DNA from: JBBROS01 sp965260995
GTDB taxonomy: Bacteria > Pseudomonadota > Alphaproteobacteria > Acetobacterales > Acetobacteraceae
NCBI GenBank assembly: GCA_965260995.1
Contig: CBDHCD010000003.1
Location: 2,046,001-2,110,000, forward strand
Reading direction: 5' to 3'
Length of the DNA stretch: 64,000 bases
Shown: piece after piece, positions 25,324-34,426 of the stretch
Numbering within the stretch: the first letter of the stretch is position 1
How the letters are laid out: the number at the start of each line of letters is the position of its first letter
Notes under the pieces: generated by a model
Database searches by the model: none
Seen by the model: the letters and a program-made list of their open reading frames with translations, nothing else
Told to the model about the DNA's origin: nothing
Position numbers and translations under genes: made by a program

Positions 25324-26160
25324 ATGACCAGCGTCACCTGCCTGCCCGACCGCGCCGCGCTCGAAGTCTCCGGCGAAGACCGGGTCTCCTTCCTTCAGGG
25401 CCTGGTCTCCAACGACGTCGCCGCCGCCACGCCGGGCCGCGCCGTCTGGGCCGCGCTGCTGACCCCGCAAGGCAAGTGGCTGGCCGACTTCTTCATCACC
25501 GCCGACGCCCAACGCCTGCTGCTCGACGTCGAGGCCGCCCAGGCCGCCATGCTCGCCCAGCGCCTCACCCGTCACCGCCTCCGCGCCAAGGTCGCGGTGA
25601 ACCCGGTCCCGCTGCTGGTCCACGCCGGCTGGGATGGCCCGGCCCCGGTCATGGTGGGCCTCGGCGCGGTCCCCGATCCCCGCCTGCCCCAAGCCGGCTG
25701 GCGCTTGCTCGCCGCCCAGTCCCCACCGCTCACCGCGACCCCTGGCGACTACGACCGCCACCGCCTCGCCCTCGGCCTGCCCGACGGCTCCCGCGACCTG
25801 GAGCCGGAAAAGACGACGCTGCTGGAAGCGGGCTTCGACGAGCTGAACGGGGTGTCCTGGACCAAGGGCTGCTACATGGGCCAGGAACTCACGGCCCGCA
25901 CCAAGTATCGCGGCCTGCTCAAGCGCCGCCTGGTGCCGGTCCGCGTCGATGGTCCCCTGCCCGCCCCCGGCACGCCCGTCACCGCCGCCGGCGCCGAGGT
26001 CGGCGTCATGCGCTCCGGCCAGCCCGGCCTCGGCCTCGCCCTGCTGCGCAACGACGCCATCAACCGCGAAAGCCTCGACTGCGGCGACGCCCGCCTCCTG
26101 CCTGCCCGCCCCGCTTGGTTCCCGCCCGAGGTCCTCAGCCCGGCCCCGGCGTCGGCATAG
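25324..26160 (+). CDS. ygfZ: YgfZ/GcvT-domain iron-sulfur protein maturation factor
   Basis: Folate-binding protein that assists maintenance of iron-sulfur enzymes. The 278-residue protein carries the family signature KGCYMGQELTARTKYRG with its conserved cysteine, the N-terminal RVSFLQGLVSNDV and the middle region FDELNGVSWT. The ATG at 25324 is chosen since the domain starts at once (MTSVTCLPDRAALEVSGEDR). Its 3-prime end overlaps that of the convergent thioesterase gene by 26 bp. Confidence 0.9.
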   Translation: MTSVTCLPDRAALEVSGEDRVSFLQGLVSNDVAAATPGRAVWAALLTPQGKWLADFFITADAQRLLLDVEAAQAAMLAQRLTRHRLRAKVAVNPVPLLVHAGWDGPAPVMVGLGAVPDPRLPQAGWRLLAAQSPPLTATPGDYDRHRLALGLPDGSRDLEPEKTTLLEAGFDELNGVSWTKGCYMGQELTARTKYRGLLKRRLVPVRVDGPLPAPGTPVTAAGAEVGVMRSGQPGLGLALLRNDAINRESLDCGDARLLPARPAWFPPEVLSPAPASA

Positions 26161-26644
26161 CCACTCGCCGTCCGACCCAATCCGGCCGCGGCGCCAAGGC
26201 GTGCGCCGCTCGCGCCCGCCGCAACGCCGCCAACGTGTCCGTCGGCCACGCCACGCTGCGCCGGGTCGAGAGATCGACCGTGAGATACATTAGTTCCTGC
26301 CGCGCCGCCGTGGCCCCGTCCCGCGCCCGGCGCAGCTCGTGCGCCACGTGCAGCCGCTTGGCATCCACCCCGAGCACCAGGCTGTCCACCGTCGTGGCGT
26401 CGCCGTCGAGCAGTTCCGCCAGGTAGAGGGTGTGCGTCTCCACCGCGAACGTCCCCAGCCCCGTCTGCCGCCGATACGCCTCCCCCAATCCGATCGCCTG
26501 CCACAGCGCGTCGGTCGCCTCGTCGCACAGCACGATGTAGTAGGCGAGGTTGAGGTGCCCGTTATGGTCGATCCACTCTGGCCGCACCCGGCCCAGCGCG
26601 CACGAGAACGGGGCCGCCAGGCGCGGCCCCGCGTCTTGCGCCAG
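26135..26644 (-). CDS. Acyl-CoA thioesterase (hot-dog fold)
   Basis: A 4HBT-type thioesterase that would hydrolyse an acyl-CoA. The recognisable domain runs from FSCALGRVRPEWIDHNGHLN (catalytic aspartate in DHNGH) through LGTFAVETHTLYLAELLDGD to LMYLTVDLSTRRSV. The start is unclear: no ATG, GTG or TTG lies between the upstream DUF2076 stop and the domain. A CTG at 26642-26644 is just past that stop; the next in-frame candidates are GTG at 26791 and ATG at 26821, both inside the DUF2076 gene. I use the CTG position only as a conservative left limit of the protein. Confidence 0.78.
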   Translation of the reverse strand: MAQDAGPRLAAPFSCALGRVRPEWIDHNGHLNLAYYIVLCDEATDALWQAIGLGEAYRRQTGLGTFAVETHTLYLAELLDGDATTVDSLVLGVDAKRLHVAHELRRARDGATAARQELMYLTVDLSTRRSVAWPTDTLAALRRARAAHALAPRPDWVGRRVAMPTPGPG

Positions 26645-26651
26645 CGCCCGC

Positions 26652-27548
26652 TCAGACGTCGTCGAAGCCTCCGCCGCCGTCGAGGCCCCCGTCGAACCCG
26701 CCCCCGTCGAACCCGCCGGCCTCCACGCCCGGGTCAGCGCCGGCCTGGTCCCAGCTCGCCGGCGTGCCGTAACCGCCCCCGTCGAAGCCACCCCCGCCGA
26801 AGCCGCCTTGGTCAACGCCACCTTGGCCGAACTCTCCGCCGCCCGCGTCGCTCGCCGGCGTCACCCCCGCGCCGTCGAAGGGGCTGCCAGCCTGGTCGCC
26901 CCCGCCGCCCCACGGCGACGCGGCCGGCGTCGCCGCCTCCGCCGCGCCGCCGTGATGGCCGCCGAACGCGCTCATCAGCGCGTTGCCCACCACCATGCCG
27001 CCGGCCACGCCCGCCGCCGTCGTCAGCGCCGAGCCGAGGAACCCCGAGCCGCTGCGCTGGAACATGCCCGGCTGGTAGTTGGGCGGGTATTGCGGCGGCG
27101 GCGGCGCGCCGCCCGGCTGGACGCCCTGGCCGTAGCCGGGCTGACCAGAGCCGGGCCGGCCGTAGCCGCCCCCCGCCGCCTGTTGCTGCCCGCCCCCGAA
27201 CAGGCCGCCGAGGAAGCCCTTCTGCTGCTGCCCTTGCTGCGGCGCCTGCTGCTGCGCCTGCCGCGCCTGGTCCAGCTCCCATTGCAGCCGCTGGATGCGG
27301 TTCTGCGCCTCGGCCAGCGCCGCCTCCTGCACCACCGCCGTCTGGGTGATCCGGTAGCGGGCGTCCGGGTGCTGCTGGAACTGCTGCGCGATGAAGGCGT
27401 CCGCCTCGCGGTCGATCGGCGGCAGCGCCGGCAGCGACGCCGGCACGCTCCCCCGCTGGAAGCCGCCCGCCTGCGACCCGCCTGCTTGGCCCCCGCCGGC
27501 CACCCGCGCCACGTATCCGGAGATCAGCTCGCGTTCCTCGTTGGTCAT
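26652..27548 (-). CDS. DUF2076 domain-containing protein
   Basis: A 298-residue low-complexity protein of family DUF2076. The N-terminus (MTNEERELISGYVARV, then PALPPIDREADAFIAQQF and DARYRITQTAVVQEAALAEA) is helical. A glutamine-rich linker follows, then FLGGLFGGGQQQ, a hydrophobic glycine/alanine segment (FLGSALTTAAGVAGGMVVGN) that may insert in a membrane, and a C-terminus dominated by GGFDGG repeats. The family has been described as periplasmic ligand-binding sensor-like, but I see no signal peptide and function is unknown. The ATG at 27546-27548 is the family start. Confidence 0.83.
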   Translation of the reverse strand: MTNEERELISGYVARVAGGGQAGGSQAGGFQRGSVPASLPALPPIDREADAFIAQQFQQHPDARYRITQTAVVQEAALAEAQNRIQRLQWELDQARQAQQQAPQQGQQQKGFLGGLFGGGQQQAAGGGYGRPGSGQPGYGQGVQPGGAPPPPQYPPNYQPGMFQRSGSGFLGSALTTAAGVAGGMVVGNALMSAFGGHHGGAAEAATPAASPWGGGGDQAGSPFDGAGVTPASDAGGGEFGQGGVDQGGFGGGGFDGGGYGTPASWDQAGADPGVEAGGFDGGGFDGGLDGGGGFDDV

Positions 27549-27601
27549 CGCCGCCACCCTTGTTGATCGAGGCTTCGAGTTGGCCCGCGCCCAACTCACG
27601 T

Positions 27602-28009
27602 TCAAGACGCGAGCCCGAGCCGCCGCCACTCGATCGCCGGGCAGCGGTCCATCACCACCCGCACCCCCGCCGCCCGCGCCGCCGCCGCGGCCGCCTCGTC
27701 CACCACGCCGAGCTGCATCCACACCGTCCGCGCCCCCAGCCGCACCGCCTCCGCCACCACCGCGCCCGCGTGCTCGGAGGCGCGGAACACATCCACCATG
27801 TCGAGCGGCCCGGCCTCCGCCAGCCGCGCCACCACCGGCCGCCCGTGCAGCGACCGCCCCGCCAGCCCCGGGTTCACCCCCACCACGTCGAACCCGCGCG
27901 CCACCAGGAACCCCATGACGTAGTTCCCGGCCCGCTCCGGCTTGTCGGACGCCCCCACCACCGCGATGCGCCGGGTGTCCGACAGGATAGCCCGGATCGT
28001 CTCATCCAT
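27602..28009 (-). CDS. CoA-binding protein (YccU-like)
   Basis: A 135-residue single-domain Rossmann protein of the CoA-binding family (YccU). It shows RRIAVVGASDKPERAGNYVM, VVGVNPGLAGRSLHGRPVVA, DVFRASEHAGAVVAEAVRLG and MDRCPAIEWRRLG. The CoA-ligase alpha-subunit-like fold suggests acyl-CoA or CoA binding; no enzymatic role is known. The ATG at 28007-28009 is preferred over one 15 bp upstream. It is divergent from glyQ. Confidence 0.87.
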   Translation of the reverse strand: MDETIRAILSDTRRIAVVGASDKPERAGNYVMGFLVARGFDVVGVNPGLAGRSLHGRPVVARLAEAGPLDMVDVFRASEHAGAVVAEAVRLGARTVWMQLGVVDEAAAAAARAAGVRVVMDRCPAIEWRRLGLAS

Positions 28010-28041
28010 TCGGATACTCCTCAAAAGTAATTGCGCGACCG

Positions 28042-28069
28042 TTGCATAACGCCCGCGCCCGATTATTGT
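28042..28069 (+). promoter_or_regulatory. Candidate promoter of glyQ-glyS
   Basis: TTGCAT (28042-28047) and TATTGT (28064-28069) are 16 bp apart in an unusually AT-rich stretch between divergent genes. The -10 box ends only 8 bp before the glyQ ATG, which would make the mRNA almost leaderless. Confidence 0.45.
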
Positions 28070-28077
28070 GCCGGCCG

Positions 28078-28962
28078 ATGAACGAGCCGCCCAGCTTCCA
28101 AGAATTGATCCTGCGCCTGCACGCCTTCTGGGCCGCCCAGGGCTGCGTCGTCCTCCAGCCCTACGACATGGAGATGGGCGCGGGCACGCTGCACCCCGCC
28201 ACCACGCTGCGCGCCCTCGGCCCCCGCCCCTGGCGCGCCGCCTACGTCCAGCCCAGCCGCCGCCCGTCCGACGGCCGCTACGGCGACAACCCCAACCGCC
28301 TCGGCCACTACTACCAGTATCAGGCCATCCTCAAGCCGACGCCCCCCGACCCGCAAGCCCTCCTGCTCGACAGCTACCGCGCCATCGGCCTCGACCCCCT
28401 GCTCCACGACATCCGCTTCGTCGAGGATGACTGGGAGAACCCCACCATCGGGGCCTGGGGCCTCGGCTGGGAGGTCTGGTGCGACGGCATGGAAACCACC
28501 CAGTTCACCTACTTCCAGCAGGTGGGCGGCATCCCGGTCGAGGTTCCCAGCGCCGAGTTCACCTACGGCCTCGAACGCCTGGCCATGTACGTTCAGGGCG
28601 TCGAGAACGTCTACGACCTCGACTTCAACGGCGCTGGCGTCAGCTACGGCGACGTGTTCCTCCGCAACGAGCGCGAGTACGCCGCCTACGGCTTCGAACG
28701 CGCCGACACCGCCATGCTCGCCCGCCACTTCCAGGACGCCGAGCAGGAGTGCCGCGCCCTCACGGAGGCCGGCCTCGCCCTGCCCGCCTACGACCAGTGC
28801 ATCAAGGCTAGCCACCTGTTCAACCTGCTCGACGCCCGCGGCGTCATCTCCGTCACCGAGCGCGCCGCCTACATCGGCCGCGTCCGCGCCTTGGCCAAGG
28901 GCTGCTGCGAGCAGTACCTCGCCCACGACCCGGCCGTTGCCGCCGCCCAGGCAGCGGCCTAG
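28078..28962 (+). CDS. glyQ: Glycine--tRNA ligase alpha subunit
   Basis: Catalytic subunit of the bacterial alpha2-beta2 glycyl-tRNA synthetase, charging tRNA-Gly. The 294-residue class II enzyme has SFQELILRLHAFWAAQGCVV, MGAGTLHPATTLRALGPRPW, YVQPSRRPSDGRYGDNPNRL and GWEVWCDGMETTQFTYFQQV, all highly conserved. The ATG at 28078 fits the family start. glyS follows after 76 bp. Confidence 0.98.
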   Translation: MNEPPSFQELILRLHAFWAAQGCVVLQPYDMEMGAGTLHPATTLRALGPRPWRAAYVQPSRRPSDGRYGDNPNRLGHYYQYQAILKPTPPDPQALLLDSYRAIGLDPLLHDIRFVEDDWENPTIGAWGLGWEVWCDGMETTQFTYFQQVGGIPVEVPSAEFTYGLERLAMYVQGVENVYDLDFNGAGVSYGDVFLRNEREYAAYGFERADTAMLARHFQDAEQECRALTEAGLALPAYDQCIKASHLFNLLDARGVISVTERAAYIGRVRALAKGCCEQYLAHDPAVAAAQAAA

Positions 28963-29038
28963 TGTGCGCTGCGATGCAACACGATCCCACGAGCCGCCCT
29001 GCCCGGCCCCGCGAACGCCCGCGCCGCCGCCGCGCCTG

Positions 29039-31087
29039 ATGCCCGACCTCCTGCTCGAACTGTTCAGCGAGGACATTCCCGCCCGCCTGCAGGCCCGCGC
29101 CGCCGCCGACCTCGCGCGCCTCGCCGCCGAAGCCCTCGCCCCCTTGCGCCCCGCCGCCGTCGAAACTTTCCACGGCCCTCGCCGCCTCGCTCTCGCCGCC
29201 GCCCTGGCGCTGGAGGTCCCGCCCACCGCCGCCACCGAGCGCGGCCCCCGCGCCGGTGCCCCCGCCCAGGCCCTCGAAGGCTTCCTGCGCAAGCACGGCG
29301 CCGCCCGCGACCAGCTCAAGGAGGAGGGCGGCCACTGGGTGCTGGCCCGGTCCGGCCCCGCCGTCCCCGCCGCCGCCCTCGTCGCCCAGGCCGTCCCCGC
29401 CCTGCTCCGCCGTTTCCCCTGGCCCAAGAGCATGCGCTGGGGCGACGGCAGCGCCTTCACCTGGGTCCGCCCGCTGCGCCGCATCCTCTGCCTGCTCGAC
29501 GGCGAAACCGTGCCCTTCACCCTCGCCGATGGCTCCGACGACGGCCACGGCCTGGCCAGCGCCGACCTGACCGAGGGCCACCGCTTCCACGCCCCCGGTC
29601 CCTTCGCCGTCCGCGGCCTCGCCGATTGGCGCGCCGGCCTGCTCGCCCGCCGCGTCGTCCCCGGTGCCGCCGAGCGCCGCCGCATCATCGCCGACGGCAT
29701 CGCCCGCCTCGCCGCCGCCGAGGGCCTCGAGGTCGTCCCGGACGACGCCCTGCTCGACGAGGTGGCCGGCCTCGTCGAATGGCCCGTCCCCCTGCTCGGC
29801 CGCATCGACGACGCCTACATGGACCTCCCCGCCGAGGTCATGCAGGTCAGCATGAGGGTCAACCAGCGCTACTTCGCCCTCCGCGGCGCTGACGGCCGCC
29901 CCGCCCCCCGCTTCGCCTTCGCCGCCAACATCGAGGCGACGGACGGCGGCCGCGCCATCGTCGCCGGCAACGAGCGCGTGCTGCGCGCCCGCTTCAGCGA
30001 CGCCCGCCACTTCTGGGACCTCGACCGCCGCACCCCCCTGATCGACCGCCTGCCCGCCCTGGCCGCCATCACCTACCACGCCAAGCTCGGCTCCCAGGCC
30101 GACCGCGTCCGCCGCATCGAGGCCCTGGCCCGCCGCCTCGCCCCCCTGGTCGGCGCGGACCCGGCCCAAGCCGCCCGCGCCGCCCGGCTCGCCAAGGCCG
30201 ACCTCACCACCGGCATGGTCGCCGAGTTCCCCGAGCTGCAAGGCGTCATGGGCGCGTACTACGCCGCCCACGACGGCGAGGCCCCCGCCGTCGCCGCCGC
30301 CGTCCGCGACCACTACGCCCCCCGCGGCCCCGCCGACCCGGCCCCGTCCGAGCCCGTCACGGTCGCCGTCGCCCTCGCCGACAAGCTCGACCAGCTCGCC
30401 GCCCTGTTCGCCGTCGGTGAGCGCCCCACCGGCTCCGGCGACCCCTACGCGCTGCGCCGGGCCGCTCTCGGCGTCATCCGCGTCGTCCGCGACAACGCCC
30501 TGCGCCTGAGCCTCGCCCCCTTGTTCGACGCCGCCGGGGCCGATCTCCCCGCCCCTCCGCCCACCCCGGCCCTGCTCGACTTCATCGCCGAACGCCTGCG
30601 CGTCCAGCTCCGCGCCGAGGGCGCGCGCCACGACGTGCTCGCCGCCGTGTTCGCCGCCCAGCCCGACGACGACCTCGTCCGCCTCCTCGCCCGCGCCGCC
30701 GCCGTCGCCGCCGTCTTCGCCACCGACGACGGCGCCAACCTCCTGGCCGGCGCCCGCCGCGCCGCCAACATCCTCCGCATCGAGGACAGGAAGGACGGCC
30801 CCCACGACGGCCCCGTCGACTCGGCGCTCCTCGCCGAACCGCCCGAAGCCGCCCTCGCCCACGCCCTCGACGCCGCCGAGGCCGCCCTCGCCGCCCACCT
30901 CCCCGCCGAACGCTTCGCCGACGCCATGTTGGCGCTCGCCGCCTTGCGCCCTAAGCTGGACGCGTTCTTCGACGCCGTGACCGTCAACGCCCCCGACCCG
31001 GCCCTGCGAGGCAACCGCCTCCGCCTGCTCGCCCGCGTCGGCAGGCTCACCCACCGCATCGCCGACTTCTCCCGCATCGAAGGCTGA
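29039..31087 (+). CDS. glyS: Glycine--tRNA ligase beta subunit
   Basis: Beta subunit of glycyl-tRNA synthetase, needed for tRNA binding. The 682-residue protein starts MPDLLLELFSEDIPARLQ (the typical LLELGTEELP-like start) and contains SMRWGDGSAFTWVRPLRRIL, VMQVSMRVNQRYFALRGADG, an HD-like domain (ITYHAKLGSQADRVRRIEAL; KADLTTGMVAEFPELQGVMG) and a C-terminal anticodon-binding helical region. The sense strand is strikingly C-rich, in contrast to the G-rich sense strands of the plus genes at 8-14 kb. Confidence 0.97.
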   Translation: MPDLLLELFSEDIPARLQARAAADLARLAAEALAPLRPAAVETFHGPRRLALAAALALEVPPTAATERGPRAGAPAQALEGFLRKHGAARDQLKEEGGHWVLARSGPAVPAAALVAQAVPALLRRFPWPKSMRWGDGSAFTWVRPLRRILCLLDGETVPFTLADGSDDGHGLASADLTEGHRFHAPGPFAVRGLADWRAGLLARRVVPGAAERRRIIADGIARLAAAEGLEVVPDDALLDEVAGLVEWPVPLLGRIDDAYMDLPAEVMQVSMRVNQRYFALRGADGRPAPRFAFAANIEATDGGRAIVAGNERVLRARFSDARHFWDLDRRTPLIDRLPALAAITYHAKLGSQADRVRRIEALARRLAPLVGADPAQAARAARLAKADLTTGMVAEFPELQGVMGAYYAAHDGEAPAVAAAVRDHYAPRGPADPAPSEPVTVAVALADKLDQLAALFAVGERPTGSGDPYALRRAALGVIRVVRDNALRLSLAPLFDAAGADLPAPPPTPALLDFIAERLRVQLRAEGARHDVLAAVFAAQPDDDLVRLLARAAAVAAVFATDDGANLLAGARRAANILRIEDRKDGPHDGPVDSALLAEPPEAALAHALDAAEAALAAHLPAERFADAMLALAALRPKLDAFFDAVTVNAPDPALRGNRLRLLARVGRLTHRIADFSRIEG

Positions 31088-31100
31088 AAGAGACCGACCC

Positions 31101-33818
31101 ATGACCCAAGCCCAAAGCCAGGCCCAGAGCCAAGCCCAGAGCCAAGCCCAGAGCCGTTGGGTGTACAGTTTCGGCGCGGGCGGCAACGACGGCCGCGCCG
31201 ACATGCGCGACCTGCTCGGCGGCAAGGGTGCCAACCTGGCCGAGATGGCCAGCATCGGCCTGCCGGTGCCGCCGGGCTTCACCATCACGACCGAGCTCTG
31301 CACCGCCTACTACGACAACGGCCGCCAGTACCCGGCCGACCTCAAGGCCCAGGTCGAGGCCGCCCTCGCCAAGGTCGAGCAGGCCGTCGGCCTCTCCTTC
31401 GGCGACGCGGGCAAGCCGCTCCTCGTCTCCGTCCGCTCCGGCGCCCGCGTGTCCATGCCCGGCATGATGGACACCGTGCTCAACCTCGGCCTCAACGACG
31501 ACACCGTGCGCGGCCTCGAGGCCGCCAGCGGCGATCCCCGCTTCGCCTGGGACAGCTACCGCCGCTTCGTGCAGATGTACGGCTCCGTCGTCCTCGGCGT
31601 CGATCATCACCGCTTCGAGGACATCATCGAGACCGCCAAGATCGACGCCGGCGTCACCGAGGACACCGCCCTGTCCGCCGGGCAGTGGCAGGGCGTCGTC
31701 GCCGAGTACAAGGCCATGGTCGAGGACGAGCGCGGCCAGCCCTTCCCGATGGACCCGCACGAGCAGCTCTGGGGCGCGATCGGCGCCGTGTTCGGCAGCT
31801 GGATGAACCCCCGCGCCAACACCTACCGCCGCCTGCACGACATCCCCGCCTCCTGGGGCACCGCCGTCAACGTCCAGGCCATGGTGTTCGGCAACATGGG
31901 CGAGGACTGCGCCACCGGCGTCTGCTTCACCCGCGACCCCTCGACCGGAGAGGACACCTTCTACGGCGAGTTCCTGGTCAACGCCCAAGGCGAAGACGTG
32001 GTCGCCGGCATCCGCACCCCGCAGCCCCTCGCCCGCGCCCGCGCCAACCACGGCGAGGTCAGCATGGAGGAAGCCCTGCCCGCCGCCTACGCCGACCTGC
32101 TCCGCGTCCGCGAGACCCTGGAGCGGCACTACCTCGACATGCAGGACATCGAGTTCACCGTGCAGCAGAACAAGCTGTACATGCTGCAAACCCGCAACGG
32201 CAAGCGCACCGCCGCCGCCTCTCTGCGCATCGCCGTCGAGATGGCCAACGCCGGCCTGATCGACCGCCATGAGGCGGTGAAGCGCGTCGCCCCCTCGTCC
32301 CTCGACCAGCTCCTTCACCCCATGCTCGACCCCGACGCCCCCCGCACCCTGATGAGCAAGGGCCTCCCCGCCAGCCCCGGGGCCGCCAGCGGCGTCGCGG
32401 TGTTCAGCGCCGACGAGGCCGAGAGCCGCGCCGCCAAGGGCGAGGCCGTCATCCTGGTCCGCATCGAGACCAGCCCCGAGGACATCCACGGGATGCACGC
32501 CGCCCGCGGCATCCTCACCACCCGCGGCGGCATGACCAGCCACGCCGCCGTGGTCGCCCGCGGCATGGGCCGCCCCTGCGTCGCCGGCGCGGGCGGCATC
32601 AGCGTCGATTACGGCGCGCAAACGCTGCGCGCCGGCAACACCACCGTCCGCGGCGGCGACACCATCACCCTCGACGGCGCCACCGGCGAGGTGTTCGTCG
32701 GGGCCGTCGCCATGATCGAGCCCGTCCTGTCCGGCGACTTCGCCACCCTGATGGAGTGGGCCGACGGCGTCCGCCGCATGGGCGTCCGCACCAACGCCGA
32801 AACCCCGCTCGACGCCGAGACCGCCCGCAAGTTCGGGGCCGAAGGCATCGGCCTGTCCCGCACCGAGCACATGTTCTTCGATCCCGAGCGCATCGGCGCC
32901 GTCCGCCAGATGATCATGGCCCAGGACGTGGAGGGCCGCCGCGCCGCGCTCGACAAGCTGCTCCCCTTCCAGCGCCAGGACTTCACCGACCTGTTCCGCA
33001 TCATGGCCGGCCTGCCCGTCACCATCCGCCTGCTCGACCCGCCGCTGCACGAGTTCCTCCCGCACCACGACGCCGAGCTGGCCGACGTGGCCGAAGCCCT
33101 GGGCGAGGACATCAACGACATCCGCCGCCGCGCGTCCGAACTCGCCGAGGCCAACCCCATGCTCGGCCACCGCGGCTGCCGCCTCGGCATCTCCTACCCC
33201 GAGATCTACGAGATGCAGGCCCGCGCCATCTTCGAGGGGGCCATCGCCGCCAAGAAGGAGACCGGCGAGGCCCCGATTCCCGAGATCATGATCCCCCTCA
33301 TCGCCACCAAGCGCGAGCTGGAGATCACCCGCGCCCAGGTTGACAACGTCGCCCGCGCCGTGTTCGAGGAGCAGGGCCACGAGATCGAGTACATGGTCGG
33401 CACCATGATCGAGCTGCCCCGCGCCGTCCTCGTCGCCGACCGCATCGCCGAGATCGCCGACTTCTTCAGTTTCGGCACCAACGACCTCACCCAGACCGTG
33501 TTCGGCCTCTCCCGCGACGACGCCGGCCGCTTCCTGCCCGATTACGTCAACCAGGGCGTGCTGCCCAAGGACCCCTTCGTCAGCATCGACGTCGACGGCG
33601 TCGGCGCGATGGTCCGCATCGCCGCCGACAAGGCCCGCGCCGTCAAGCCCAAGCTCAAGATGGGCATCTGCGGCGAGCACGGCGGCGACCCGGCCAGCAT
33701 CGCGTTCTGCGAAGAGGTCGGCCTCGACTACGTCAGTTGCAGCCCCTACCGCGTCCCCGTCGCCCGCCTGGCCGCGGCGCAGGCGGCGCTCGGCGTGGGC
33801 GTGGACCGGACGGCGTGA
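31101..33818 (+). CDS. ppdK: Pyruvate, phosphate dikinase
   Basis: Interconverts pyruvate, ATP and phosphate with PEP, AMP and pyrophosphate. The 905-residue protein has the ATP-grasp domain (FGAGGNDGRADMRDLLGGKG; VSVRSGARVSMPGMMDTVLN), the phosphohistidine domain (TRGGMTSHAAVVARGMGRPC) and the PEP/pyruvate TIM barrel (GLSRTEHMFF; LGHRGCRLGI; FFSFGTNDLTQT; GICGEHGGDP). Residues 3-18 are four copies of a QAQS-type tetrapeptide encoded by 12-bp repeats, placed before the conserved WVYSFG start, so they look like an inserted tail. It follows glyS by 13 bp. Confidence 0.96.
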   Translation: MTQAQSQAQSQAQSQAQSRWVYSFGAGGNDGRADMRDLLGGKGANLAEMASIGLPVPPGFTITTELCTAYYDNGRQYPADLKAQVEAALAKVEQAVGLSFGDAGKPLLVSVRSGARVSMPGMMDTVLNLGLNDDTVRGLEAASGDPRFAWDSYRRFVQMYGSVVLGVDHHRFEDIIETAKIDAGVTEDTALSAGQWQGVVAEYKAMVEDERGQPFPMDPHEQLWGAIGAVFGSWMNPRANTYRRLHDIPASWGTAVNVQAMVFGNMGEDCATGVCFTRDPSTGEDTFYGEFLVNAQGEDVVAGIRTPQPLARARANHGEVSMEEALPAAYADLLRVRETLERHYLDMQDIEFTVQQNKLYMLQTRNGKRTAAASLRIAVEMANAGLIDRHEAVKRVAPSSLDQLLHPMLDPDAPRTLMSKGLPASPGAASGVAVFSADEAESRAAKGEAVILVRIETSPEDIHGMHAARGILTTRGGMTSHAAVVARGMGRPCVAGAGGISVDYGAQTLRAGNTTVRGGDTITLDGATGEVFVGAVAMIEPVLSGDFATLMEWADGVRRMGVRTNAETPLDAETARKFGAEGIGLSRTEHMFFDPERIGAVRQMIMAQDVEGRRAALDKLLPFQRQDFTDLFRIMAGLPVTIRLLDPPLHEFLPHHDAELADVAEALGEDINDIRRRASELAEANPMLGHRGCRLGISYPEIYEMQARAIFEGAIAAKKETGEAPIPEIMIPLIATKRELEITRAQVDNVARAVFEEQGHEIEYMVGTMIELPRAVLVADRIAEIADFFSFGTNDLTQTVFGLSRDDAGRFLPDYVNQGVLPKDPFVSIDVDGVGAMVRIAADKARAVKPKLKMGICGEHGGDPASIAFCEEVGLDYVSCSPYRVPVARLAAAQAALGVGVDRTA
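31107..31154. repeat. 12-bp tandem repeat (four units) in the ppdK N-terminus
   Basis: Four in-frame 12-bp units CARGCCCARAGC fill 31107-31154 and encode (QAQS)4. The last two units are identical and the first two differ by one or two bases. The repeat adds a polar N-terminal tail to PpdK. Confidence 0.92.
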
Positions 33819-33877
33819 CGGGCGAGGGTCGGGCGTCCAACCAAGTAAGCAACCAATCAACTAGGAGCGAGGCGGCG

Positions 33878-34426
33878 ATGAGCGGCACGGCGAGCACCCC
33901 GCCACGGCCCGGCGGCGCGATCCCGCCCGATGACCCCCGGCGGCGCCTCGCGGTGGCGAGGCCGGGCGCCGACCCGGCGCTCCGCCACGTCGGGGTGGCG
34001 GGCGACACCTACACGATCCTCCTCACCGGCGAGGATACCGGCGGCCGTTACTGCCTGATCGACATGCACGTGCCCCGAGGCGGCGGCCCGCCGCCGCACC
34101 GCCACGACTTCGAGGAGATGTTCATGGTCCTCGACGGCGAGATCGAGGCGACCTTCCGCGGCCAAACCTCGGTGGTGCGCGCCGGCGAGACGATCAACAT
34201 CCCGGCCAACGCGCCGCACTCCTTCACCAACGCCGCGGACCGGCCGGCCCGGATGCTCTGCTTGTGCGCGCCCGCGGGCCAGGAGGAGTTCTTCCTGGCC
34301 ATCGGCGTTCCCGTCGAGAGCCGCACCGCCCGGCCGCCGAAACCGGGCGAGGCCGAGCAGGACGCGATGCGGAGGAAAGCCGAGGCGCTGGCGCCGAAGT
34401 ACCGCACCGAGTTCGTCAAGCCCTGA
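33878..34426 (+). CDS. Cupin domain-containing protein
   Basis: A 182-residue single-cupin protein. The metal-binding motif 1 is PPPHRHDFEEMFMVLDGEIE (His74, His76, Glu79 or Glu80) and motif 2 is AGETINIPANAPHSFTN (His114). This is a quercetinase-like cupin arrangement; the substrate is unknown, and it may be an enzyme or a small-molecule sensor. A good ribosome-binding site AGGAG (33863-33867) precedes the ATG. Its top-strand base composition is more balanced than that of the C-rich neighbours, a possible sign of different origin. Confidence 0.85.
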   Translation: MSGTASTPPRPGGAIPPDDPRRRLAVARPGADPALRHVGVAGDTYTILLTGEDTGGRYCLIDMHVPRGGGPPPHRHDFEEMFMVLDGEIEATFRGQTSVVRAGETINIPANAPHSFTNAADRPARMLCLCAPAGQEEFFLAIGVPVESRTARPPKPGEAEQDAMRRKAEALAPKYRTEFVKP

